From assembly GCA_003241285.1 (NCBI GenBank), contig QFOT01000148.1, forward strand, positions 1 to 5,773: a DNA stretch of 5,773 nt, read 5' to 3'. The notes below the pieces were generated by a model. That model did no database searches and was not told the DNA's origin. It worked only from the letters and a program-made list of their open reading frames with translations. Below are positions 1 to 5,761 of this stretch, piece by piece; position 1 is the stretch's first letter; the number at the start of each line of letters is the position of its first letter. Source of the DNA: Micavibrio aeruginosavorus. Its GTDB lineage: Bacteria; Pseudomonadota; Alphaproteobacteria; Micavibrionales; Micavibrionaceae. Position numbers and translations under genes: made by a program.

Positions 1-38
1 GATATTTTACCTGAAATAAACGTAATAATACGGATTAA

Positions 39-476
39 ATGACGGACTCTAATTTCCCTGAAGAACCTTGCGGAATGCATGAAGATACATTTGGTGAAGT
101 TCTAGCAAGAAAAACCATCACAGATGAGATGATCGACAATGCGTTGCTTGTCGATGAGAAGCAGCTTTCCGAATTAATAAAACTTATCGGCCTAGACACT
201 TTCAACGCTATTATGGATGACTTCAAAATTGAAATTACTCAGCGTTTTGAGGCCATGTCCAGCCTTCAAGATAACCCTCATGATCTTGCCAAAGAGCTTC
301 ATATTATCACGTCCTGTGGCGGCAATCTTGGCATGTCTAAGTTCTCGTTATTGGCCCGACAGACTATGAACAAGATAGACAGGTCGCAGCCGGTTGACAT
401 TCCTCTTGCTCTACGCCGGATACAAGAAATGTACGAAGATAGCCTTAAATTATTTATGCTGCGTAGCCGCACATAA
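39..476 (+). CDS. Stand-alone HPt (histidine phosphotransfer) domain protein
   Basis: This 145-residue protein is probably a soluble phosphorelay carrier that passes a phosphoryl group between a hybrid histidine kinase and a response regulator. An HPt-like helical domain spans about residues 34-142. The key stretch is H88-I-I-T-S-C-G-G-N-L-G98, which matches the family pattern H-x-L-K-G-S-x-x-x-L-G and makes His88 the likely phosphoacceptor. The usual Lys three residues after the His is Thr91, and the usual Gly-Ser is Ser92-Cys93, so the motif is divergent. There is no membrane segment, kinase or receiver domain. The first 30 or so residues have no recognised fold. A TAA lies directly before the ATG at 39, so the frame cannot extend further; no good Shine-Dalgarno precedes it, and Met13 (ATG at 75, with GAAGAA nine bases upstream) is an alternative start. 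Its partners are not in the window. The HPt assignment is a motif-level inference. Confidence 0.72.
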   Translation: MTDSNFPEEPCGMHEDTFGEVLARKTITDEMIDNALLVDEKQLSELIKLIGLDTFNAIMDDFKIEITQRFEAMSSLQDNPHDLAKELHIITSCGGNLGMSKFSLLARQTMNKIDRSQPVDIPLALRRIQEMYEDSLKLFMLRSRT

Positions 477-514
477 AAGTTCCATAAAAAATTTACTTTA
501 TAATCTCATAAATT

Positions 515-533
515 AAGCCTAAAGGGCTTTTTT
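515..533 (+). terminator. Intrinsic terminator after the HPt gene
   Basis: AAGCCT (515-520) can pair with GGGCTT (524-529) over a three-base AAA loop, with one T-G wobble. A run of six T (528-533) overlaps the end of the stem. The hairpin is short but sits 38 bases after the HPt stop codon and before the ribosome binding site of the lipoprotein gene, so it probably separates the two genes into different transcripts. Confidence 0.6.
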
Positions 534-595
534 ATTTCCCTATTCTGTTCTAGTTTCCTCAAAATCATGAATTCTAAACAAATAAGGATATTACA

Positions 596-967
596 ATGAA
601 AAAACATTTCGCTCTTATCGCTATGGCAGTACTGGCCCTCGGCTTGACCGCTTGTAAAGATGAAAAGAAAACTGAAACAACTCAGACATCTGAAGTCAAC
701 GGTACAACAACCGAAACAACAACAACAGAAACAACTGCAACTGACGGCGAAGGTAACGCTTCAACTGAAGTTAAAACTGAAACAGTGACTGATCCTGAAG
801 GCGCGAACAACTCGACAGTTACAGAAGAAACAAAATCCACTGAAACAAAAACTGATGGCGAAGGCGAAACTTCTTCTGAAGTTAAAACAGAAACAGTGAC
901 AGATCCTGCTGGTCTAGGTAACAAAGAAACAACTGAAGAAAAAGCGACTACTGAACAAAGCCATTAA
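596..967 (+). CDS. Small Thr/Glu-rich repeat lipoprotein, function unknown
   Basis: This is a 123-residue predicted lipoprotein. Residues 1-19 form a signal peptide: Met-Lys-Lys-His, a hydrophobic core, then the lipobox L-T-A-C with Cys20 as the lipid-anchored residue. Asp follows two positions after Cys20 (C-K-D), not immediately, so the +2 rule does not clearly predict inner-membrane retention. The mature part (104 residues) has about 32 Thr and 20 Glu, 5 Asp against 9 Lys, one Leu and no Phe, Trp, Tyr, Ile or Met, so it is very likely disordered and strongly acidic. A block of about 24 residues ending T-V-T-D-P-x-G occurs twice (residues 49-72 and 86-109). The ATG is supported by AAGGA at 584-588, seven bases upstream. 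I do not recognise a family. A tether, spacer or envelope stress lipoprotein is possible, but nothing in the sequence shows a function. The terminators on both sides suggest a single-gene transcript. Confidence 0.85.
   Translation: MKKHFALIAMAVLALGLTACKDEKKTETTQTSEVNGTTTETTTTETTATDGEGNASTEVKTETVTDPEGANNSTVTEETKSTETKTDGEGETSSEVKTETVTDPAGLGNKETTEEKATTEQSH
740..811 (+). repeat. Repeat copy 1 inside the lipoprotein gene
   Basis: First copy of a 24-codon unit (residues 49-72) that begins T-D-G-E-G and contains the shared core E-V-K-T-E-T-V-T-D-P. By hand count it is identical to copy 2 at 18 of 24 residues and about 54 of 72 bases. Several differences are synonymous third-base changes, which suggests an old duplication kept under protein-level constraint. 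Confidence 0.8.
851..922 (+). repeat. Repeat copy 2 inside the lipoprotein gene
   Basis: Second copy (residues 86-109), 111 bases (37 codons) downstream of copy 1. The 13 codons between the copies are again Thr/Glu-rich (T-E-E-T-K-S-T-E-T) and resemble the stretch before copy 1, so the full unit may be about 37 codons long with its first third less well conserved. Confidence 0.8.
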
Positions 968-988
968 TTAGGTTTCGTTATAAATCAG

Positions 989-1020
989 AAAAAGCCTGCA
1001 ATTTTTTGCAGGCTTTTTTT
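989..1020. terminator. Bidirectional intrinsic terminator between convergent genes
   Basis: A perfect 13-bp stem pairs 989-1001 with 1006-1018 over a TTTT loop, with the core GCCTGCA/TGCAGGC. On the + strand it ends in seven T (1014-1020) and serves the lipoprotein gene, whose stop is at 965-967. On the - strand the A-run at 989-993 becomes a five-T tail and serves the hydrolase gene, whose stop at 1026-1028 lies seven bases away. It is the strongest terminator in the window. Confidence 0.92.
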
Positions 1021-1025
1021 GTAAA

Positions 1026-1865
1026 TTATTTTTTAAGATTTTCTGCATGAAAATCAATATGAGATTCAATCACCGAAGATATAAAATAATAGCTATGGTC
1101 ATACCCCTCATGAAATTTCAACATTAAAGGAATACCTGCAGTTTCGCAGGATCGGTGAAAAAATTCAGGCTTTAATTGCATCTCGAGAAATTCATCATTG
1201 GCGCCCTGGTCTATAAGAATAGTTTTTTTCCATTTAGATAAAGCTGCAATTTCACATGAGTCGTATTGCTTCCATGCCGACGCATCTTGCCCAAGGTAGG
1301 CCGTCAGCGCTTTTTGTCCCCAAGGAACTTGAGATAGCGCAACAATCGGAGAAATTGCCGAAACTGACTTATATTTCTCCGGATTTCTCAAGGCAGATAT
1401 CAAAGCGCCATGACCGCCCATAGAATGGCCTGAAATTCCGCAACGTGACATATCCATCGGCAAAGTTTGCGAAACTATCTTGGGTAACTCTTTATTAATG
1501 TAGCTCCACATTTGGAAGTTCTTATTCCACGGAGATTGTGTAGCATCGACATAAAATCCAGCGCTTTGCCCCAAATCATAAGAGTTATCATCCGGCACAT
1601 CGGCGCCTCTGGGCGACGTATCTGGCATAATTAGAATCATTCCATGGCTGGCCGCATAGCGCTGCGCCCCAGCTTTCGTCGTAAAATTTTCCCATGTACA
1701 GGTTAGTCCGGATAAGAATGTCAGAGAGGGCAACAATTCCCCTTGAGAATGTGCAGGAACAAAAGCTGCAAAGTGCATATCCGTGCCTGTCGAAGTGGAA
1801 GCATGCCGATAAACATATTGTATCCCGCCAAAACATTTCCATGATTTAACGATTGTCGCCGCCAT
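1026..1865 (-). CDS. fghA: S-formylglutathione hydrolase
   Basis: Cytoplasmic serine hydrolase of the esterase D family (EC 3.1.2.12). It splits S-formylglutathione into formate and glutathione, the second step of glutathione-dependent formaldehyde detoxification. The 279-residue length is normal for the family. The nucleophile elbow is G-H-S148-M-G-G; the other triad members are likely Asp224 (G-A-N-D-E-F-L) and His257 (G-Y-D-H-S-Y-Y-F). Other family marks are L-S-G-L-T-C-T (residues 52-58, with the conserved Cys56), P-D-T-S-P-R-G (81-87) and the G-F-Y-V-D-A-T-Q segment (103-110). Its ATG (1865-1863) shares one base with the TAA of the dehydrogenase gene (TAATG). With no strong Shine-Dalgarno of its own, it is probably made by translational coupling. 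Known as frmB or yeiG in Escherichia coli. The product call is firm. Confidence 0.97.
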   Translation of the reverse strand: MAATIVKSWKCFGGIQYVYRHASTSTGTDMHFAAFVPAHSQGELLPSLTFLSGLTCTWENFTTKAGAQRYAASHGMILIMPDTSPRGADVPDDNSYDLGQSAGFYVDATQSPWNKNFQMWSYINKELPKIVSQTLPMDMSRCGISGHSMGGHGALISALRNPEKYKSVSAISPIVALSQVPWGQKALTAYLGQDASAWKQYDSCEIAALSKWKKTILIDQGANDEFLEMQLKPEFFHRSCETAGIPLMLKFHEGYDHSYYFISSVIESHIDFHAENLKK

Positions 1866-2974
1866 TAAAATTTCACCACTGTGCGAATTGATTCACCCTG
1901 ATGCATTTTTTTAAAACCTTCGTTGATCTGATCAAGCGGTATGACATCAGTGATAAGGTCATCAATATTGATTTTACCATCCATGTACCAGTCGACAATT
2001 TTTGGCACATCGGTCCGCCCGCGTGCACCGCCAAATGCAGAACCTTGCCAAATACGCCCGGTAACCAGCTGAAACGGCCTTGTCGAAATTTCTTGTCCGG
2101 CACCCGCGACACCTATAATTGTCGACTTACCCCAGCCCTTGTGACAGCATTCCAATGCTTGGCGCATTAAGGTGGTATTTCCGACGCATTCAAAACTATG
2201 GTCCGCGCCGCCTCTGGTAAGACTAACCAGATATGGCACGATATCCTCACCAATCTCTGAAGGATTGACAAAATGGGTCATACCGAATTTTTTTGCCATC
2301 TCTTCACGTTTGTTATTGATATCAACACCGATAATCATATTAGCCCCTGCAATACGTGCGCCCTGAATGACATTCAGCCCGATACCACCAAGACCGAAAA
2401 CCACGACATTTTCGCCTGGCTGAACTTTGGCAGTAAAAATAACTGCCCCAATCCCCGTTGTAACACCACAGCCAATGTAACAAATTTTGTCGAAAGGCGC
2501 GTCTTCGCGTACCTTTGCAAGTGCGATTTCTGGCAATACTGTAAAATTTGCAAAAGTCGAAGTCCCCATATAGTGATGCAGCTTCTTACCGCCGATGGAA
2601 AAGCGGCTGGTGCCGTCAGGCATTAATCCTTGACCTTGTGTTGCCCTTATTTTTTGGCACAGATTTGTTTTCTGACTGAGGCAATAATCACATTCGCGGC
2701 ATTCCGGCGTATAGAGTGGGATGACATGATCGCCTGGCTTGACACTACTGACGCCCTTTCCGACTTCACGAACAACACCAGCCCCTTCATGACCTAAAAT
2801 CGCTGGGAACAAACCTTCAGGGTCCGCGCCCGATAATGTATAAGCATCCGTGTGACATAGCCCAGTCGCCATAATCTCGACCAGAACCTCACCTTCCCGA
2901 GGACCTTCCAGTTGAACGGTTTCAATTGAAAGCGGCTTTCCGGCCTCCCATGCTACAGCAGCGCGTACGTCCAT
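1865..2974 (-). CDS. frmA: S-(hydroxymethyl)glutathione dehydrogenase / class III alcohol dehydrogenase
   Basis: Zinc- and NAD-dependent cytoplasmic enzyme (EC 1.1.1.284, also called AdhC or GSH-FDH). It oxidises S-hydroxymethylglutathione, formed from formaldehyde and glutathione, to S-formylglutathione; members of this class also reduce S-nitrosoglutathione. Its 369 residues are the usual length. Catalytic zinc ligands are Cys40, His62 (with Glu63 next to it) and Cys169. The structural zinc site is Cys92, Cys95, Cys98 and Cys106. The NAD fold shows G-L-G-G-I-G (194-199) and Asp218. Residues that mark class III for the glutathione adduct are present: Asp51, Glu53, Arg110 and Lys279, which line up with human Asp55, Glu57, Arg114 and Lys283. 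The start is secured by AAGGAG (2987-2982), seven bases before the ATG. The hydrolase for its product follows directly. The stop of the polysaccharide flippase lies only 37 bases upstream, so read-through from there is possible. Confidence 0.97.
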   Translation of the reverse strand: MDVRAAVAWEAGKPLSIETVQLEGPREGEVLVEIMATGLCHTDAYTLSGADPEGLFPAILGHEGAGVVREVGKGVSSVKPGDHVIPLYTPECRECDYCLSQKTNLCQKIRATQGQGLMPDGTSRFSIGGKKLHHYMGTSTFANFTVLPEIALAKVREDAPFDKICYIGCGVTTGIGAVIFTAKVQPGENVVVFGLGGIGLNVIQGARIAGANMIIGVDINNKREEMAKKFGMTHFVNPSEIGEDIVPYLVSLTRGGADHSFECVGNTTLMRQALECCHKGWGKSTIIGVAGAGQEISTRPFQLVTGRIWQGSAFGGARGRTDVPKIVDWYMDGKINIDDLITDVIPLDQINEGFKKMHQGESIRTVVKF

Positions 2975-2997
2975 CAGAATTCTCCTTATAAATTAAT

Positions 2998-3006
2998 ATT
3001 TTAGCA
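2998..3006 (-). promoter_or_regulatory. Possible extended -10 promoter for the dehydrogenase-hydrolase pair
   Basis: On the - strand the 37-base gap reads TGCTAAAAT, an extended -10 (TGn followed by a TATAAT-like hexamer). No convincing -35 lies at the standard distance inside the flippase end. If active, the leader would be only about 15 bases, starting just before the AAGGAG. No operator-like inverted repeat is visible in the gap. Confidence 0.25.
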
Positions 3007-3011
3007 GAAAT

Positions 3012-4532
3012 TTAAAGCGGTTCATCTTCAACTTTTAATGGCCTGGACTTAAATTTAGCCATAAAAGGGCGAACCATCGCAATAACATGATTGAACAAAT
3101 CGATAAGAACTATTCGGCCTGAGGGCAGAATAAAAAATGCCGCCGCAAAAACCATATAGGAAAGAGGTAAAAGGACAAGTATCGCCAAAGGCCCCTTAGG
3201 CATCACATATAAAACCAGCATGTAAATTAAAACGGCTGTTATTGCACTTGCGAAAGCGAAGGGTATAAGCATGCGCAAAATATCAATGAAAGAAACTGGA
3301 CCTTTTCTTGTTACAGCCCACCACAATATAGGCCCCTGAATCGTTGTGACAGCAAGATAGGCGGTCGCCACACCTATTGGCCCCCACGGCAAACCTGCTA
3401 CGAAAGACGCTATAATCACACCGGAACTCAACACTCCCCAGTTTCGCATATCCCGAGTACGGTTTTGAGAAATAAACAGCCAGCCTGTCGTATGACTTAT
3501 TGTTCCGAGAAATGACGCCAAACCTAAAATAGCAAAAATTGGTCCGACACCTGCCCACTTGTCACCGAGCACGGTCCTGATCAGATTATCGTGATCGATA
3601 ATGGCAAACAAAACACCCGGATATGTCGCCAGCATGATGACTTCTACCATGCGCAAATAAGCGCGCTTATAGGTATTTGGCTCATCCTGTGTACGCGAAA
3701 GGATCGGTAGGGCGATACGTGCAAAAGGCTGAGTAATCTGCGTCAGTGGCATAAGAAGAAGTTTATAGGCGCGGTCATAAAGTCCAAGGGCGACTTCACC
3801 GCTATAGCGGCCAATAAGGACATTATCTAAATTACGCGCAAAGTAATTAACGAAATTAAAACCGGACAAGTTGCCACCAAAACCAAGCAGCTCTTTCCAT
3901 TCCCCTGGAAGCGTTGGCCAGCTCGGACGCCATCCTGATAATGCCCATGCGCCAGTCATGTTTGTCACATAGATCATCACGTGAATGACCACTAACGACC
4001 AGTAATCCATACCTATTGAAGCAGCTAAAATCCCGCAAGCAAATCCAACGACAAGAGAACCTATATCGAGAAAAGATTGCTTTTTGAATTCCATCCGGCG
4101 CGTCATAATGGAAGTATGCTGAATGGTTAGGCCACTCAAGATTAGTGAAGCCCCCATTACAAGCGCAATTTTAATGACACGGGGCTCGCCATAGAACATG
4201 CCAATAACCGGCGACATCGCCATGAAAATAACGGCAAGTAACGACGCTACACCAACATTAACCCAGAATAAAAAGCTTAGCTCGTCCTGTGCAATTTTAG
4301 GTCGCTGGATCGTCGCCTGCGATAATCCCATATCCGCGAACAAAACCACGAACGCCATTACAGGCGTTACCATCGCAACCAGACCAAAATCTGCCGGAGT
4401 TAAAAACCGGGCCATGACAATCTGGTTACCAAATAAAAGACAAAGCTTCACCATCTGTGTTGCAAGACTGATCGCTGCGCCACTTACGGATTTACTTTTT
4501 AGTTCTTTACGGTCGATAATTGTTTCAAGCAT
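3012..4532 (-). CDS. Polysaccharide flippase, WzxC-like (MOP superfamily)
   Basis: Inner-membrane protein of 506 residues that probably flips undecaprenyl-linked exopolysaccharide or O-unit intermediates to the periplasm. Hydrophobic segments suggest about 14 helices, roughly at 17-40, 47-68, 86-113, 118-138, 155-174, 178-198, two weaker ones at 215-235 and 257-278, then 295-312, 325-351, 363-382, 386-406, 418-442 and 446-469. The N-terminal part has the family look: V-S-G-A near residue 16, A-R-F-L-T-P-A-D-F-G (41-50), then D-M-G-L-S-Q-A-T-I-Q-R (67-77), close to the D-F-G-I-A-N-S-I-I-Q-R of E. coli WzxC from memory. The short tail after 489 is basic then acidic. Its ATG overlaps the end of the glycosyltransferase gene by eight bases (ATGCTTGA), which points to coupled translation in a polysaccharide operon. 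The sugar substrate cannot be read from the sequence. Confidence 0.9.
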   Translation of the reverse strand: MLETIIDRKELKSKSVSGAAISLATQMVKLCLLFGNQIVMARFLTPADFGLVAMVTPVMAFVVLFADMGLSQATIQRPKIAQDELSFLFWVNVGVASLLAVIFMAMSPVIGMFYGEPRVIKIALVMGASLILSGLTIQHTSIMTRRMEFKKQSFLDIGSLVVGFACGILAASIGMDYWSLVVIHVMIYVTNMTGAWALSGWRPSWPTLPGEWKELLGFGGNLSGFNFVNYFARNLDNVLIGRYSGEVALGLYDRAYKLLLMPLTQITQPFARIALPILSRTQDEPNTYKRAYLRMVEVIMLATYPGVLFAIIDHDNLIRTVLGDKWAGVGPIFAILGLASFLGTISHTTGWLFISQNRTRDMRNWGVLSSGVIIASFVAGLPWGPIGVATAYLAVTTIQGPILWWAVTRKGPVSFIDILRMLIPFAFASAITAVLIYMLVLYVMPKGPLAILVLLPLSYMVFAAAFFILPSGRIVLIDLFNHVIAMVRPFMAKFKSRPLKVEDEPL

Positions 4533-5376
4533 GAAAATTCTTAACTAAATTCTGAAATGTATCAAATAAGATCCGCGACTGAATTTCACGGTTAAAATCA
4601 ACTTCAACTTTGCGGCGGGCCGCCATGGTTATATCCTTCCATATTTCAGGACGATCCAGAAGGTAAGCAAGTTTGCCAGCTAAAGAAACATAATCCTTTT
4701 CCTGAATTAAAAAGCCCGAGATTCCGTCTTCAATCAGTTCGGGGATACCGCTATGAAACGTAGAAAATACTGGAATTCCCATTGCCATCGCCTCCATCAA
4801 AGCCACGGGTATCCCCTCCATATCTCCACTTTGAGCTGTAACGCTTGGCAACAGAAAAATATGTGCACGGACTAAAAGCTCTTTAACTTCCTCGTGCTGA
4901 AGCGCCCCGTGGAATGTAATTTTCGCTGCAATATCAAGGCTGGATGCAAGCGCTTTCATTTCCTCCATAAGTGGACCATCGCCAACAAGATGGAGATGCA
5001 TATCAGGCTTTGAAGCCGCTGTATAAGCAAAAGCCCGAATTGTCGTTTCAAAACCTTTTTTTTCCGTCATGCGCCCCACGGAAATGCATTCAGTAACGCC
5101 ATCTACCGGGCAGGTACGCGGATGAAAAGATAATGCCTTACAATCAACCCCCATATGAAAAAGTGAAGTTTTTTCTACAGGAGCGCCAAGACCATGAATG
5201 ATTTTTAGATAATAATCATTGATGGAAAAGAAATGAGTACCTGTGGCGAACAAGCCATCATAATAGTCAGGGTTTTTTTCTTTTAATATTTGCGATAGAT
5301 CGAATCCATGAAACGTCGTTGTAACAAGCGAAGAAATTATACCTGTTTTCTTCATAACAGACCCAAGCTTACCCAC
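4525..5376 (-). CDS. C-terminal fragment of the split GT4 glycosyltransferase
   Basis: This 283-residue frame from a GTG carries the donor-sugar domain of a GT4 enzyme. Visible parts are F-H-G-F-D-L-S (22-28, end of the N-terminal domain), H-M-G-V-D (74-78), the phosphate-binding S-V-G-R-M-T-E-K-K-G (99-108), V-G-D-G-P (131-135), L-P-S-V-T (176-180) and the E-x7-E motif from Glu187 to Glu195. Around it D-M-E-G-I-P-V-A-L-M-E-A-M and S-G-I-P-E-L-I-E are nearly those of E. coli WcaL as I recall it. The frame stays open upstream to 5445, so the GTG is only a conventional start; no Shine-Dalgarno precedes it, and the HFG loop would be left out. The end overlaps the flippase start by eight bases. 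Confidence 0.85.
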   Translation of the reverse strand: MGKLGSVMKKTGIISSLVTTTFHGFDLSQILKEKNPDYYDGLFATGTHFFSINDYYLKIIHGLGAPVEKTSLFHMGVDCKALSFHPRTCPVDGVTECISVGRMTEKKGFETTIRAFAYTAASKPDMHLHLVGDGPLMEEMKALASSLDIAAKITFHGALQHEEVKELLVRAHIFLLPSVTAQSGDMEGIPVALMEAMAMGIPVFSTFHSGIPELIEDGISGFLIQEKDYVSLAGKLAYLLDRPEIWKDITMAARRKVEVDFNREIQSRILFDTFQNLVKNFHA

Positions 5377-5705
5377 CGGACCAAAATGGCAGTGTAATAT
5401 GTCAGCTTTCCAGTTAGCTGGTAGCGCGAGATATCCTCTATTCCATCAGGGAGGGTAATGCCTTTGAATTTAAGTAGCAAAATACGCCATAATTTAGACA
5501 GCTTGCTTTTCTTCAGCTCCGGCCTATAAAAAATGCGGTCCTCAAAGCCCAACTCGACCGGTAACGACGAACGCATAGCAGGTGACGGTATTGCCAAGGA
5601 AAGTATACGTATATCGGCACCGGCCCGGATCAGGTCGGCAATTTCATGGATAATGAATGTTTCCGAGATAAGCGGAAAATTATTACTAAGATAAAGAATG
5701 CGCAA
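5352..5705 (-). CDS. N-terminal fragment of the split GT4 glycosyltransferase
   Basis: As it stands this frame encodes 117 residues from a TTG start. Residues 1 to about 90 are the first half of the GT-B N-terminal domain, with a beta strand R-I-L-Y-L-S, then the conserved S-E-T-F-I helix (14-18), and a basic stretch K-K-S-K-L-S-K-L-W-R near 65-74. From about residue 91 it no longer resembles the family, because the true frame has been left. It lacks the H-x-HFG loop and the whole donor-binding domain, so it cannot be an active transferase alone. The stop at 5354-5352 lies inside the coding region of the C-terminal fragment. Confidence 0.75.
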   Translation of the reverse strand: MRILYLSNNFPLISETFIIHEIADLIRAGADIRILSLAIPSPAMRSSLPVELGFEDRIFYRPELKKSKLSKLWRILLLKFKGITLPDGIEDISRYQLTGKLTYYTAILVRWVSLGLL

Positions 5706-5713
5706 ACGAATGA

Positions 5714-5720
5714 CCTTTCA
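5714..5720 (-). promoter_or_regulatory. Ribosome binding site deciding the TTG start of the glycosyltransferase
   Basis: On the - strand TGAAAGG is followed by eight bases and then TTG (5705-5703). The TGA at 5720-5718 is an in-frame stop, and between it and the TTG there is no ATG or GTG, so TTG with this AAAGG is the best start. It gives the expected N-terminal strand R-I-L-Y-L-S directly after the initiator. Confidence 0.6.
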
Positions 5721-5727
5721 GACGCCT

Positions 5728-5735
5728 ATTCTATA
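5728..5735 (-). promoter_or_regulatory. Possible -10 element for the polysaccharide genes
   Basis: The - strand reads TATAGAAT here, with a start point expected near 5723, just ahead of the AAAGG. Seventeen bases upstream of TATAGA is TCGCAA, a poor -35 match. TAATAT at 5745-5740 is another candidate -10. The call rests mainly on position, between a likely upstream terminator tail and the first start codon. Confidence 0.22.
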
Positions 5736-5761
5736 AGTCATATTATTGCGCATTGCGATAC

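Larger units (their letters stand above)
4525..5705 (-). pseudogene. WcaL-like GT4 glycosyltransferase, interrupted by a frameshift
   Basis: Two overlapping reading frames make one GT4-family glycosyltransferase of about 393 residues if one base is restored, close to the roughly 400 of the WcaL family. It would transfer a sugar from a nucleotide donor to a lipid-linked polysaccharide intermediate at the cytoplasmic face. The N-terminal frame holds the acceptor-side start (R-I-L-Y-L-S, then F-P-L-I-S-E-T-F-I). The other frame, open from 5445 downward, gives A-L-P-A-N-W-K-A-D-I-L-H-C-H-F-G-P-V-G before the annotatable GTG, and D-I-L-H-x-H-F-G-P is just what this family needs at that point. The first frame instead ends in about 20-26 residues of nonsense. 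The shift must lie between about 5425 and 5448, the latter being a TGA in the second frame. No long homopolymer or canonical X-XXY-YYZ slippery heptamer lies there. A real mutation or a sequence error fits best. Confidence 0.85.

Noticed and set aside
499..504. A perfect TATAAT between the HPt gene and the lipoprotein gene.
   Set aside because: No -35-like hexamer is found 16-18 bases upstream, and the hairpin at 515-533 would directly follow the start point, so a promoter for the lipoprotein gene here is unlikely. AT-rich sequence explains it.
682..924. An 80-codon - strand frame rich in Val and Ser opposite the lipoprotein.
   Set aside because: It is the reverse complement of the repeated Thr/Glu codons, which simply contain few antisense stops. 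No start signal supports it.
2273..2626. A 117-codon + strand frame rich in Cys and His that looks like a zinc-finger protein.
   Set aside because: It lies wholly antisense to the well-supported dehydrogenase gene, has no ribosome binding site, and its Cys pattern is not a regular finger. It is a shadow frame.
2975..3011. A formaldehyde-responsive FrmR operator before the dehydrogenase.
   Set aside because: No inverted repeat or G-tract typical of such operators is visible in the 37-base gap, and no frmR gene is present in the window.
4198..4548. A 116-codon + strand frame opposite the flippase start.
   Set aside because: Antisense to a real membrane protein gene; it has no family features and no ribosome binding site.
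5425..5448. Programmed -1 ribosomal frameshifting in the glycosyltransferase.
   Set aside because: The direction fits, but there is no slippery heptamer and no obvious downstream pseudoknot, and GT4 enzymes are not known to me to use recoding. Kept only as the least likely explanation.
5745..5757. ATTGCG repeated twice with one base between, upstream of the glycosyltransferase.
   Set aside because: Only six bases each and too short to call an operator without further copies or conservation.
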